Source of the DNA: Pseudomonas cichorii
GTDB taxonomy: Bacteria; Pseudomonadota; Gammaproteobacteria; Pseudomonadales; Pseudomonadaceae
NCBI RefSeq assembly: GCF_015471405.1
Contig: NZ_BLVZ01000014.1
Span: 62,001-126,000 of the forward strand
DNA: 64,000 bases
Reading direction: 5' to 3'
Shown piece by piece: positions 53,871 to 62,722 of the stretch. The position numbers and the translations under genes were made by a program. A model generated the notes under the pieces. It was not told the DNA's origin and made no database searches. It was given only the letters and a program-made list of their open reading frames with translations. Each line of letters opens with the position of its first letter. The first letter of the stretch is position 1.

Positions 53871-55043
53871 TCAATCGCGAGACAGGAAATGCAAATCCGA
53901 AGGCGAGTCGAAATCGATTTTCTGCACCGTATCACCCAGCATTCCGCTTTGCGGGTCGCGGCGAACCGTCACGATCTGGTTGCTCTTCTGGTTGGCGATC
54001 AGCATGAATTTGCCACTGGGGTCGAAGCTGAATTCCCGTGGCTCCGTACCTTCCACCGAGCGACGCTGTAGCTCTTCAAGCTTGCCCGTGGTCGGATCGA
54101 TCCGGAAAACCAGCAATTGATTGGCTTCACCCCGATTGGCGACATACAGAAAACGGCCATCGGGCGATGCATGCAAACCACCGGCACCATTGCGTTGTTG
54201 CACGCCCTGATTTTTCAGATCGACCAGTTGGGTCTGCTTGAACTCGCCATCCAGATAATCAAACACCGCGACCTGAGCCGACATTTCCAGAACCAGCCAG
54301 GCATGCTTGCCTTCACGACTGAACAGGATATGCCGCGGTCCGCTACCGCCCGGCAACTGCACCGAAGCAGTACTGGCCGGCTGCAAAGGCCTGGCCTGAC
54401 TGGCGTCATAGCGGTACACGAACAGTTTGTCGGCGCCAAGATCGGCAGCAACCACATACTTGCCATCGGGCGTAGGAACCGCCGCATGCACATGGGAAGA
54501 CATCTGCCGCTCCGGGTTGACCTGGCTGGCAGCATTCGGCCCGGCAGACTGCACAACGTCCTGAAGCTTGCCATCCTTGCCGATCGGCAATACAGCCAAA
54601 GACCCGCCAGGATCGGGCTGTACCGCATAGTTGGAGACAAACAGATAACGCCCATCAGGGCTCAGGCTCGAATGCGTAGGCTCGTCGCCCTTGCTCTTGA
54701 CCTGATTGAGAGGCGTCACCTGATGGGTCTTGGGTGCGATGGCAAAACTGCTGACCTTGCCTTCCACATCACTCTGCCCTGGCCCGTTCTCGTTGACCGC
54801 GTACAAGTAACGCCCGTCCTTGGAGAGGGTCAGCCAGGAGGGATTTTCGGCACGGATCACCTGACGCGGTGCGGGATCGATCTTGCCCGTCTGGCTATCG
54901 AAGCCGAAACGGTAGATGCCTTCGCTCTTGCCCTGGGTGTAGGAACCCACCAGCAAATCGGTATCGGACATGGTTTGGGCCTGTACGGGGAAAACACTGA
55001 TTGCACTGGCAAGCGCCAGCCACGGCAGAAACGCAGGAGTCAT
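53871..55043 (-). CDS. Periplasmic lactonase-family beta-propeller (6-phosphogluconolactonase-like)
   Basis: A 390-residue protein from ATG 55043 (an in-frame TTG at 55067 is less likely, since AAGGAA lies 8 bases before the ATG). A signal peptide (MTPAFLPWLALASAISVFPV, then QAQ) precedes a seven-bladed propeller with recurrent DGRYLYAVNENG, PDGRYLFVSNY and PDGRFLYVANRGE strands, the COG2706 lactonase fold. Because it is exported, it is unlikely to be the cytoplasmic pentose-phosphate lactonase; the substrate is unknown. Confidence 0.88.
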   Translation of the reverse strand: MTPAFLPWLALASAISVFPVQAQTMSDTDLLVGSYTQGKSEGIYRFGFDSQTGKIDPAPRQVIRAENPSWLTLSKDGRYLYAVNENGPGQSDVEGKVSSFAIAPKTHQVTPLNQVKSKGDEPTHSSLSPDGRYLFVSNYAVQPDPGGSLAVLPIGKDGKLQDVVQSAGPNAASQVNPERQMSSHVHAAVPTPDGKYVVAADLGADKLFVYRYDASQARPLQPASTASVQLPGGSGPRHILFSREGKHAWLVLEMSAQVAVFDYLDGEFKQTQLVDLKNQGVQQRNGAGGLHASPDGRFLYVANRGEANQLLVFRIDPTTGKLEELQRRSVEGTEPREFSFDPSGKFMLIANQKSNQIVTVRRDPQSGMLGDTVQKIDFDSPSDLHFLSRD

Positions 55044-55136
55044 GGGGGCATTCCTTTTCTTGTTCAAATTATGGGTGCCGGCTTAGCGACAGTCAGGGCT
55101 ATGACAGGCTATCGCTCATGTAGTTTTGCGGGAGAA

Positions 55137-55421
55137 TCAATCCAGCTCGCTTTCATCCTCATCATTGGGGGTGAACGCATCGAGGCAGATGATGCGGTGA
55201 TCGGCATTGCCATCGTTGATGACCCAGCTTTGCAGGCTTTCATCGAAGGTCGCCGCCTGAATCTGCGCCAGGCTGAAACGCCATACCTTGCGCTCACGGC
55301 CATCCATGCACTCGATATTCAGACCATCGCCCAGAGAGAATTCCCAGGCGTGAAGCCCGTCGATTTCCAGCATCGTGGAAGCTTGCAGCGCGGCGAGCAG
55401 GGTGGTGGGTGTGGTTGTCAT
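55137..55421 (-). CDS. DUF5629 family protein
   Basis: A 94-residue acidic protein (MLEIDGLHAWEFSLGDGLNI, then ECMDGRERKVWRFSLAQI). It matches what I remember of the Pseudomonas-restricted DUF5629 family. No signal peptide or membrane helix. It is in the same direction as the lactonase gene, about 90 bases upstream. Function unknown. Confidence 0.7.
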   Translation of the reverse strand: MTTTPTTLLAALQASTMLEIDGLHAWEFSLGDGLNIECMDGRERKVWRFSLAQIQAATFDESLQSWVINDGNADHRIICLDAFTPNDEDESELD

Positions 55422-55509
55422 GAGGGATCATCGGCCTTTGTAAAAGGGCGAATGATAGGGCAAAAAGGGGTGGGGGGGTGACAAGACAAGGCGACACTCA
55501 TATTTCCTG

Positions 55510-55539
55510 CGTGTGTGCTGCCTTTAAACAGCACACACG
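55510..55539. terminator. Hairpin after the carrier-like gene
   Basis: CGTGTGTGCTG (55510-55520) and CAGCACACACG (55529-55539) form a perfect 11-bp stem with an 8-base loop, 22 bases past the stop at 55562. No T-run, so it is a weak or protein-assisted terminator. Confidence 0.6.
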
Positions 55540-55561
55540 GACAGCGACTCGATAGCAAACG

Positions 55562-55927
55562 TCACGCACGAGAGTTACAAATGTAATTCACCAAGTCCTG
55601 AAAGCTTTTGAGATTTCCTGCCGCCCTCTTGCTGATACTCACACCAAACTGACTATTGATCTTGCTCAGCACAGCATCATAATCCTTATCGCCCCCTGCA
55701 CTTCGAATCTTGGATTTCACACCATCAACGACATCCATAATCGTGACCCAGCCCGTTCCCTCCTCATCGGAAAAATTGATATGAAACGTACTCTCAAGAT
55801 CCATAACAACTTCAACCCTATCCAGATCATCAGCAAAACTGGCCAGTTGAGCTCCATCTGTTAATAAGTCGGCACGGACCTCCAAATTATCTGACAACAC
55901 TTTTTTAACTGTTTCCTTTATATCCAT
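55562..55927 (-). CDS. Acyl-carrier-protein-like protein lacking the phosphopantetheine serine
   Basis: A 121-residue acidic protein. Residues 1-75 follow the acyl carrier protein fold (MDIKETVKKVLSDNLEV... FADDLDRVEVVMDLESTF), but the DSL motif that carries phosphopantetheine reads DDL: Asp34 (codon GAT) replaces the serine. A second, degenerate carrier-like segment may lie at 80-121 (DYDAVLSKINSQFGVSISKR). GGGAGGT precedes the ATG. It probably cannot be primed, so it would act as a scaffold or a dedicated partner. Neighbours give no pathway. Confidence 0.75.
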   Translation of the reverse strand: MDIKETVKKVLSDNLEVRADLLTDGAQLASFADDLDRVEVVMDLESTFHINFSDEEGTGWVTIMDVVDGVKSKIRSAGGDKDYDAVLSKINSQFGVSISKRAAGNLKSFQDLVNYICNSRA

Positions 55928-56240
55928 TGCAAATACCTCCCTGTTATTTTTTACTCTAGCAGGGTCGGCAAGAGAGAAAACATGAAAAAAATCCTACCCG
56001 CTATTTTGGCTATTCATTGAGCGAGCGTCAGCACAGGGGCTTCTAAAAAACACTCAAAGCAGGCTGTCACATGTTCAAAAACAACTGGGCATCCCTGTTT
56101 TGATCCAAAATAGTCTATTGGAGCGGCAGTCATGAATAGAAGCCTCCCGCACAAACATCCTGGTGGTCTGGTACCAGGTTCGCCATCCATAACAAACCCG
56201 ACGACCTTATTGATATCTGCGCGGTACCGCCCCCTCCACG
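55928..56240. other. Intergenic region between carrier-like gene and chemoreceptor
   Basis: A 313-base gap. It begins with the carrier-like gene's ribosome-binding site (GGGAGGT) and is AT-rich near 55940-56010. A 12-codon frame at 55982 on the plus strand (MKKILPAILAIH) looks like the start of a signal peptide that ends at once. Otherwise nothing recognised. Confidence 0.4.
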
Positions 56241-57854
56241 TCAAAGCCGAAACCGATCCACCGACTGCGATAACTGCCCCGCCAGCGCCGATAAGTCATC
56301 GGTCGTCCCCGCCGTCTGGCCAATGACTCTGCTATTGCCTTCGGACATGTTGGCGATCATTTCCACCTGATGAGCGATTTCGTTGCTGGCCAGGCTTTGT
56401 TCGCTGATGGTGCGGCTGATGTCGTTGACCAGTTGGGTCGTGCTCAGCGTGGCTTCGAGGATTTCGCGGATGGCGCGTTCGACTTCGGCGGTGACGGCCA
56501 TGCCCTTGTCGACCTGGGCAACGCCCGCTTCCATGCTGGTGACGGCTTCGCGAGTGTTTTGCTGGATACGCGAAACCATGCTGGCAATTTCCTGGGTGGA
56601 GGCGCTGGTGCGCCCGGCCAGGCTTCTGACTTCGTCGGCAACCACCGCAAAGCCACGTCCCTGCTCTCCGGCGCGTGCTGCTTCGATGGCGGCATTGAGG
56701 GCGAGCAGGTTGGTCTGGTCGGCGATGCCCTTGATCACCTGGATGATATTGAAAATGCCCTCGGACTCTTCATCCAGATTGCGGATCACCTGGGCCGATT
56801 GCTGCGAAGAACGGGCAATGCCTTCCATATCGCTGACCACCTGATGAATCACTCGACCACCATTTCTGGCCAGAGCTTCGGCCTGGTTGGCCATGTTCAG
56901 AGCACGCTCGGCATGCCGGGTGATTTCTTCGATGCTGGCCGTCATTTCACTGGCCGCTGCAGACATGGTGCTGGCTGCGGTGCTTTGCTGCTGGCTGCTA
57001 CCCGCCACTTCATGGCAGCCGCTGCTCAGTTGCTGGCTCATGTCGGTGACGCCGTGGGCATTGCGGCGCACCACTTCGATCATGCCTCGCAAGTCGCGCT
57101 GCATGGTTGCCAGGCTGCGAATCAGCATGCCCGCTTCGTCTTGTTGCCGGGGCTCGGCGATGGATTCGCTCAGGTTGCCATGGGCGATGCTTTCAGCGAT
57201 CCGGCTGGCGGACTGCAACGGCCCCATGATGCTGCGGATAACCCAGAGCCCCTGAACGACCAGCAATATCAGGCTGGCGACGAGTACAACACCAAGGGTG
57301 AGGTTGGCATTGCTGCTGGCTTGTTGAGTTTCTTCGCTGGTCTGTTGCGTGCTGCTTTCGATGACCTCGCTCAGGCTGGCCATTTCGTCTTCAAGCTCGC
57401 CGAACGCCTTGTTGAAGACGCCCAGTTCCTTTTGTGCGCTCTCAGGGTTGTCGAGGGCCAGCCCGACAATTCTTTCGCCAGCGGCAATGTAGGTTTCGAG
57501 GCTGGGTTTGACCTTGTTCAGGCCTGCCTTGATAGTTTCATCGACCGGCAGCTTGAGGTTTTCGTCGAGCACTTTACGAAAGAGTGCGGCATGTTCGGCA
57601 ATGGAGCTTCGCACCTCGTCTTTGGTGCTGTCGCTCTTGCCCAGGCCAACCAGCATGGCCGAGAGCACATCGGCGCGCAAAGCGTCATGCATCATGTCGG
57701 CTTCAAGATGGTTGCGCAGCGCGGTCATGCTGACCTCGTTGTCCTCCATCGCATGGGCCATCCGGACATTGCCCACATAACTGACCAGACTCATGATCAG
57801 GATGGCTAGCACACCGGTCCCGATAAGCAGAAGCAAACGTAGTTTTATAGACAC
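56241..57854 (-). CDS. Methyl-accepting chemotaxis protein
   Basis: A 537-residue chemoreceptor from GTG 57854, preceded by GAGGA at 7 bases. A first transmembrane helix (about 5-25) and a periplasmic four-helix-bundle-like sensor (about 30-180), a second helix (about 185-205), a HAMP domain (about 205-258) and the cytoplasmic signalling tip IEAARAGEQGRGFAVVADEV, then RSLAGRT (about 388-415) are all visible. It lacks a C-terminal CheR/CheB-tethering pentapeptide; it ends LSQSVDRFRL. Ligand unknown. Confidence 0.94.
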   Translation of the reverse strand: MSIKLRLLLLIGTGVLAILIMSLVSYVGNVRMAHAMEDNEVSMTALRNHLEADMMHDALRADVLSAMLVGLGKSDSTKDEVRSSIAEHAALFRKVLDENLKLPVDETIKAGLNKVKPSLETYIAAGERIVGLALDNPESAQKELGVFNKAFGELEDEMASLSEVIESSTQQTSEETQQASSNANLTLGVVLVASLILLVVQGLWVIRSIMGPLQSASRIAESIAHGNLSESIAEPRQQDEAGMLIRSLATMQRDLRGMIEVVRRNAHGVTDMSQQLSSGCHEVAGSSQQQSTAASTMSAAASEMTASIEEITRHAERALNMANQAEALARNGGRVIHQVVSDMEGIARSSQQSAQVIRNLDEESEGIFNIIQVIKGIADQTNLLALNAAIEAARAGEQGRGFAVVADEVRSLAGRTSASTQEIASMVSRIQQNTREAVTSMEAGVAQVDKGMAVTAEVERAIREILEATLSTTQLVNDISRTISEQSLASNEIAHQVEMIANMSEGNSRVIGQTAGTTDDLSALAGQLSQSVDRFRL

Positions 57855-58132
57855 CCTGCCGTCCTCTTGTGGTCCTTCAGATAGATACAAACGTAGCTCT
57901 AGATGGGTTGTCGGCACGCTCGCCGGGTTAGTTAAGACTATTTGCAGGTTTTCGCTGATTGGCTACCGATACTGGCTGCATCCGGGCGTCCGCAACCGCT
58001 CTGCCACACTCATTGAAGACACATCCAGCCAGAAAACAGGCATAGTGCTATCCTCGGCGCGACATCCACAGTCAGCCTGCTGGCAGATGCCCGAAGGCCT
58101 GAAAACACACATTTGAAGACAGGGATAAAGGG

Positions 58133-58501
58133 ATGATTGACTTCAGTAACAAAGGTTTCTTCAAGCTGAAGCAGAACAGCGAATACGCCGAGCGCGTTAC
58201 CGAACTTCTGCTGGAAGGCGAACAGGTCATCGACTCCTATAAATCGATGCGCGACGGCGTGGTTTTCACCAGCAAGCGAATCATTGCGGTCAACGTGCAG
58301 GGCATCACCGGCAGCAAGAAGGACTTCACGTCCCTGCCCTACAAGAACATCGTCGCCTATTCCGTGGAAACCTCCGGGACCTTCGATCTGGACTCCGAAC
58401 TTGAGGTCTACTTTTCGGCGCTGGGTAAAGTGAAATTCGAATTCACCGGCAAGACCGAGATTGTCGAGATTTCAAAAATCATTTCCAGGCACATCTTCTA
58501 A
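58133..58501 (+). CDS. Bacterial PH-domain protein
   Basis: A 122-residue soluble protein of the bPH_1/YvbH-like type, with strands TELLLEGEQVIDSYKSMRDG, FTSKRIIAVNVQGITGSKKD, TSLPYKNIVAYSVETSG and FEFTGKTEIVEISKII. Bacterial PH-like domains form oligomeric rings but a function for this one is unknown. It is divergent from the chemoreceptor gene; AGGGATAAAGGG precedes its ATG. Confidence 0.85.
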   Translation: MIDFSNKGFFKLKQNSEYAERVTELLLEGEQVIDSYKSMRDGVVFTSKRIIAVNVQGITGSKKDFTSLPYKNIVAYSVETSGTFDLDSELEVYFSALGKVKFEFTGKTEIVEISKIISRHIF

Positions 58502-58573
58502 ACTCGCGACCTGCTCAGCGCTAGTTGATCGTTCCATCTCCATTAGACAGGCACGATCAACATCCAGCGGTTT

Positions 58574-59032
58574 TCAATCTCTGCTCCGCAAATACTCCGC
58601 CATCGCAGCAAAGCGCCGCCGGGTTTCGTGCTCGAACAGTCGGTTGACCAGAGGATCGAGGACTCGGCCCAACCATCGTGGGCGCATCTGGATTCGGAAG
58701 GTGTAAATCAGCTCCGAGCGTTCGTCATCAAGGTCGCGGTGCTGCATCGATGCAGCCCAGCCCTCGAACCAGCCCGCAGGCTCAACCAGCACGGCAGCCG
58801 CTACCTTGCCCGGCTGATAATTCACAAATCGAGTGCGCATGGCGAAAAAGCGTTTCCAGCCGCGCCCCTGATTGAAGGTGATCGCGCCCACATAGGGATG
58901 GCTCCCGCCGCCTTCCACTTCAGCCCGCGATAGCAAGCTGTCCCAGCGCATTCGTACATCATGGTCGTGGAAGGCCTCAAAAGCGTCGGCGGCGCTGGCT
59001 GGCATGATCATCCTGATTCGGTTTTGCCGCAT
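58574..59032 (-). CDS. SRPBCC superfamily protein
   Basis: A 152-residue protein with a START/Bet v1-like fold pattern (ASAADAFEAFHDHDVRMRWDSLL, GWKRFFAMRTRFVNYQPGKV, MRPRWLGRVLDPLVNRLFEH). These bind hydrophobic ligands. It is downstream of the TetR gene in the same direction (27-base gap), so the two may form one transcript. Confidence 0.82.
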   Translation of the reverse strand: MRQNRIRMIMPASAADAFEAFHDHDVRMRWDSLLSRAEVEGGGSHPYVGAITFNQGRGWKRFFAMRTRFVNYQPGKVAAAVLVEPAGWFEGWAASMQHRDLDDERSELIYTFRIQMRPRWLGRVLDPLVNRLFEHETRRRFAAMAEYLRSRD

Positions 59033-59059
59033 TTTCTGCCTCTGATGATTACGCTTTGC

Positions 59060-59629
59060 TTACCCGACCAGACGCTGGACGATGCTCACCAGTCGCTCAC
59101 CAACCTTCTGAGCATCGCCCCGGCTTTGCGCCGCCAACTGCGCGCCGTCGAGCACAAACAGGATTTCGCTGGCGGTGCCTTCCGGGTCCGTCAGACCTGC
59201 CTCGTTACACAGCGCAATCAGACGCTCGCTGAGGTCGCGTGAGTGAGCTTCAATCACAGCTCGCGCAGGATGCTCCTTGTCCGGCAGCTCGGCGACCGAG
59301 TTGGCGAAACAGCAGCCTCTATCGGCATCGGCGGCCAAACGACTGGCAATGAACCGAGCCCAGCCCAGCAACTGGGCCTTGGGATCATCGGGGTGTTGCA
59401 CCTTGAGTTGGTCCAGCACATCGGCATAGGCCAGGGACTCCAGTCGCAACCATTCGGCAACCAGCGCGTCCTTGTTCGCAAAGTGCCGGTAGATCCCCAT
59501 TTTGGTGGTGCCTGCATGGGCGGCGATAGCCTCCACGCCGACGCCACGAATCCCGTCTCGATAAAAAAGCTCATCGGCGGCGAGCAGGATTCTCTCCCGA
59601 GGCGGCAATTTCTGACTGTCTCTTTTCAT
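59060..59629 (-). CDS. TetR family transcriptional regulator
   Basis: A 189-residue regulator with the TetR HTH (RERILLAADELFYRDGIRGV and IAAHAGTTKMGIYRHFANKD) and a C-terminal ligand domain. It is divergent from the metallo-hydrolase gene and very near the double operator at 59647-59683, which it most likely binds, so that it represses itself and the hydrolase pair. Inducer unknown. Confidence 0.93.
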   Translation of the reverse strand: MKRDSQKLPPRERILLAADELFYRDGIRGVGVEAIAAHAGTTKMGIYRHFANKDALVAEWLRLESLAYADVLDQLKVQHPDDPKAQLLGWARFIASRLAADADRGCCFANSVAELPDKEHPARAVIEAHSRDLSERLIALCNEAGLTDPEGTASEILFVLDGAQLAAQSRGDAQKVGERLVSIVQRLVG

Positions 59630-59646
59630 GAGTCACCCTTGACTAT

Positions 59647-59683
59647 GATACCGACCGGTATCAACATGATACTGATCGGTATC
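59647..59683. promoter_or_regulatory. Tandem palindromic TetR operator
   Basis: GATACCGACCGGTATC (59647-59662) and GATACTGATCGGTATC (59668-59683) are two near-identical palindromes with centres 21 bp apart, two DNA turns, between the divergent TetR and hydrolase genes. TTGACT at 59639-59644 is a possible -35 element for the hydrolase promoter, so a repressor here would cover it. Confidence 0.85.
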
Positions 59684-59697
59684 AGCGAGATATTAAC

Positions 59698-60576
59698 ATG
59701 AACGCCAAGCACTACACATTTGGCTCGACCCACATCACCCGCGTCAGCGAAAAACTGTTCGACGCCTTTGCGCCCAATGCGCTGTTGCCGGACTGGGACA
59801 ACAGCGCCATTGACCCGCAGCGCTCATGGCTGGTGCCCGATAGCCTCACCGCCACAGGCCAGAAGGTGATCATCAGCGTGCATACCTGGGTCATCAAGAC
59901 GCCGCAGTATACGGTGCTGGTCGATACCGGCGTCGGCAATGGCAAACATCGTCCTGCACTGCCCATCTTTCACCAGTTGAACGAGCCCTGGCTGGAACGC
60001 CTGGCGGCTGCCGGGGTAACCCCCGAAGAGGTCGACTACGTGCTGCTCACCCATTTGCACACCGACCATATCGGCTGGAACACTCATCTGGTGGATGGCC
60101 AGTGGGTGCCGACCTTTCCCAATGCCAGGTATGTGTTTCCAGAGGTTGAGTATGAGTATTTCGTCAATGGCCCCGGACGTCAGGCCATGGGTTATCAGGC
60201 CTTTGTCGACAGCGTGCTGCCGGTGATCGAATCCGGTCAGGCACTGATGATCGGAGCCGAGGGCGGGCCGTTTCTGGAGGACTTCCACTTCCATCCGACC
60301 CAAGGCCATAGCGTGGGCCACATGTCCATCAGTTATCAGCACGATGGCAAGACGGCCATGTTTGGCGGCGACGTCATGCATCACCCCATACAGGTTTCGC
60401 AACCGCTCTGGGCTTCCTGCTTCTGCGGCCTGCCAGAGGCCGCCAATCGCTCACGGCAATGGTTGCTGGCGTTTCTGGTTGAGCACGACGCCCTGTATTT
60501 CAGCTCCCATTTCGCTGGCACCTCGGCCGGGCGTGTCAAACGCCAGGGCGACGGTTACAGCTGGCACTTTGAATAA
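59698..60576 (+). CDS. Metallo-beta-lactamase-fold hydrolase
   Basis: A 292-residue MBL-fold enzyme with the zinc motif HLHTDHIGW, a later histidine in TQGHSVGHM, and Asp in GGDVMHHP. No signal peptide, so cytoplasmic. The fold includes lactonases and phosphodiesterases; the substrate is not determinable. It is the first gene of a pair with the lipase-like gene (33-base gap) and is probably repressed by the TetR protein. Confidence 0.9.
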   Translation: MNAKHYTFGSTHITRVSEKLFDAFAPNALLPDWDNSAIDPQRSWLVPDSLTATGQKVIISVHTWVIKTPQYTVLVDTGVGNGKHRPALPIFHQLNEPWLERLAAAGVTPEEVDYVLLTHLHTDHIGWNTHLVDGQWVPTFPNARYVFPEVEYEYFVNGPGRQAMGYQAFVDSVLPVIESGQALMIGAEGGPFLEDFHFHPTQGHSVGHMSISYQHDGKTAMFGGDVMHHPIQVSQPLWASCFCGLPEAANRSRQWLLAFLVEHDALYFSSHFAGTSAGRVKRQGDGYSWHFE

Positions 60577-60609
60577 TCCGCCCTTCACTCATCGCACAAG
60601 GACACTGCC

Positions 60610-61611
60610 ATGACTGCACCTCACCTCGCGCCCACCCTGAACGTCAGGACGTTGGACCCCGGCGCCGCGCGCGTGGTTGCCCTGATGCGTCAGGCCTCTG
60701 CTGCCACGGGCGAACCGACTCCCGAACAAGCCCGGGCAGCCTTTCGCAGCAGCCGCCAGGCCCTTGCGGCAGCGCCTGTGGAAATCGTTGCCGTTGAAAA
60801 CCTGAGCACACCAGGCCCGGGCGGCGAGATACCTTTGCGTCTCTATCGCGGGGTCGAAACCAGCGAGGGCGAAAATCTGCCTGCCCTGATGTTCTTTCAC
60901 TCGGGTGGCTGGGTCGTCGGTGATCTGGATACCCATGACGGCGTTTGTCGGCAACTGGCCCTGCTGGCTCGCTGCATCGTGATCGCAGTGGATTACCGCC
61001 TGGCGCCAGAGCACAAATTCCCTGCGGCAATAGAAGATGCCTTCGCTGCTCTGGATTACGTCCAGGCACAGGCCGCGCAACTGGGCGTCGATGCCGAACG
61101 TCTTGCCGTCGGCGGCGACAGCGCCGGTGGCAACATCGCCGCTGTCCTCGCCTTGATGGCGCGGGATGCAGGCTACCCGCCGTTGGTATTGCAGGCACTG
61201 ATCTACCCGGTAACCGACTTCCATGGCGTTCATCGCTCCCAACAACAATTGGCCATGGAACCGCCGCTGACAGCCGCCACACTGAACTGGACCAAGGCTC
61301 AATACCTGCGCAACGATGCCGACCGCCTGGACTGGCGAGCGTCCCCGTTATTGGCCGAAGACCTCAGCGGCCTGGCTCCCGCCTTTATAGTGACCTGTGG
61401 CTGCGACCCTCTCGAAGACGAAGGCCGCGCCTACGGCAAACGCCTGCATGAAGCGGGTGTCACAGTGACCGACAGCCACTTTGCGGGGCAGATCCACGGG
61501 TTTATCACCATGGGCCGCCTGATCCCGCAAACCACCGAACTGCTGGCACAGATCGCCGGGGCGCTGGATGCCGCGTTTCATAGAGGGGCCGAGCAGAGCT
61601 TTGGACAGTAG
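60610..61611 (+). CDS. Alpha/beta hydrolase of the hormone-sensitive lipase family
   Basis: A 333-residue esterase/lipase. The oxyanion motif FFHSGGWVVGDLDTHD (H-S-G-G in place of the usual HGGG), nucleophile elbow GGDSAGGNIA, Asp in TCGCDPLEDEG and His in QIHGFITMG form the family's active site. It lacks a signal peptide. Operon with the metallo-hydrolase suggests breakdown of an ester or lactone, regulated by TetR. Confidence 0.92.
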   Translation: MTAPHLAPTLNVRTLDPGAARVVALMRQASAATGEPTPEQARAAFRSSRQALAAAPVEIVAVENLSTPGPGGEIPLRLYRGVETSEGENLPALMFFHSGGWVVGDLDTHDGVCRQLALLARCIVIAVDYRLAPEHKFPAAIEDAFAALDYVQAQAAQLGVDAERLAVGGDSAGGNIAAVLALMARDAGYPPLVLQALIYPVTDFHGVHRSQQQLAMEPPLTAATLNWTKAQYLRNDADRLDWRASPLLAEDLSGLAPAFIVTCGCDPLEDEGRAYGKRLHEAGVTVTDSHFAGQIHGFITMGRLIPQTTELLAQIAGALDAAFHRGAEQSFGQ

Positions 61612-61793
61612 GAGATCACCCGCCGCCTTGGCGCCGCGCTGTCGCGCAGCAAACAGAGGACGGTGGAGCGCGCTTGCTCTGAACAGGCAAAAAAACCCTA
61701 TTTCCATCACAAGAATGAATCCCGCAAATCCTGAATCCTGTTTGGCACCAAGGCTGCTAGGCTAACCAGTCAAGTGCCGTTTCCCCAACATGG

Positions 61794-62396
61794 ATGACCG
61801 GGATGTCGTACCAACGCTTGTTTTATCATCCTGTCTGCTTGTGGCTGATGGTGCTGGCAGCACTTTTTCCCGCCAGCATCGTGACGTGGGGATTGTTCTG
61901 GCAGCGACTTGGCCTTGGTAACGGCATGACGCTGACAGCGGCAGCGTTGCTAATGATGCAGGGGATTATCTGGGCATCCGCGTTTGGCATTCGGTCTTAT
62001 CGGATAAATTCCGGCAATCGCAAAGTCTGGCTCAGAGCACTCACGATACCGGCCATCGCTCACGGCGCACTGTTGATGATTGGCGTATTAGCGTCCTCAG
62101 CACCTATGACCTACAACACGTTTCTGTTGGGTGGACCGATCCTGGCTTGCGGCTATATATGGATGCTGGTGCGTCAATCGCAAACATGGCAACCGCCCCG
62201 CCCAGTGCCCTCGCCCCGACGTAAATGGCAGTGGCGATCAATGCCAGCACGCGCCCTGGCAGTGGTGACTCTCGCAAAACTGCCCTTGCCTCAACCCAAT
62301 GACCGGCAGACGGTATTTACTCTGGTGTATACCTCAGCCATTGGTTGGTCGCTACCGCAGTTGTTATTCACGGGATCGCAACCAATGACCTGGTGA
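61794..62396 (+). CDS. Membrane protein of unknown function
   Basis: A 200-residue protein with about four hydrophobic segments (VCLWLMVLAALFPASIVTWG, MTLTAAALLMMQGIIWASAF, LTIPAIAHGALLMIGVLASS, FLLGGPILACGYIWMLV). After about residue 130 the sequence becomes basic and Pro-rich and unlike a membrane protein, and a different frame becomes protein-like from about nucleotide 62303. The C-terminal ~45 residues may therefore not be the natural end. Confidence 0.55.
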   Translation: MTGMSYQRLFYHPVCLWLMVLAALFPASIVTWGLFWQRLGLGNGMTLTAAALLMMQGIIWASAFGIRSYRINSGNRKVWLRALTIPAIAHGALLMIGVLASSAPMTYNTFLLGGPILACGYIWMLVRQSQTWQPPRPVPSPRRKWQWRSMPARALAVVTLAKLPLPQPNDRQTVFTLVYTSAIGWSLPQLLFTGSQPMTW

Positions 62397-62644
62397 TCGT
62401 GAGCAAGCGAGGCTCATTCCATGTCAGCGGGACCGAAATCATACCGTATGCCATCATTTATATTTGCCTTGCGTTGATCTGCATATCGGTCGTGGCCGGT
62501 CACCGTGATGAACGGCCCAATGCTCATTTTTACAGGCGGTTTCGCAGCACTCTGTCGTGGATAACAGGAATCCTGCTGGCCTATACGGTTTTATCAAACC
62601 TCGTACGCCTCATCGCGGCGATTGTTGAGGGAGCAAACCGCTAA
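62303..62644 (+). pseudogene. Membrane protein reading frame without a clear start; possibly truncated
   Basis: This frame reads well as a membrane protein (SGVYLSHWLVATAVVIHGIA, TNDLVIVSKRGSFHVSG, YAIIYICLALICISVVAGH, TGILLAYTVLSNLVRLI), but it has an in-frame TGA at 62300-62302 and no ATG after it. Candidate starts are TTG 62345 or GTG 62393, the latter overlapping the upstream stop by 4 bases (GTGA). Upstream of the TGA the same frame runs from ATG 62225. Either a short coupled gene starting at 62393 (83 residues) or a gene broken by the TGA is possible. Confidence 0.45.
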
Positions 62645-62722
62645 CCAGCTCAGGACATCACGATCAGCCAATGCCGATTGATCGCCCCCACCTCTCCAGC
62701 CAGGAACGATCAACTCATTACA

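Noticed and set aside
55982..56020. 12-codon plus-strand frame reading like a signal peptide start (MKKILPAILAIH)
   Set aside because: Ends at once; other frames beyond give no convincing continuation. It may be a chance or a gene remnant.
56014..56244. 76-codon minus frame between the chemoreceptor and carrier-like genes
   Set aside because: No RBS, composition unlike a protein (isolated Cys and Pro), overlaps the start of no known domain.
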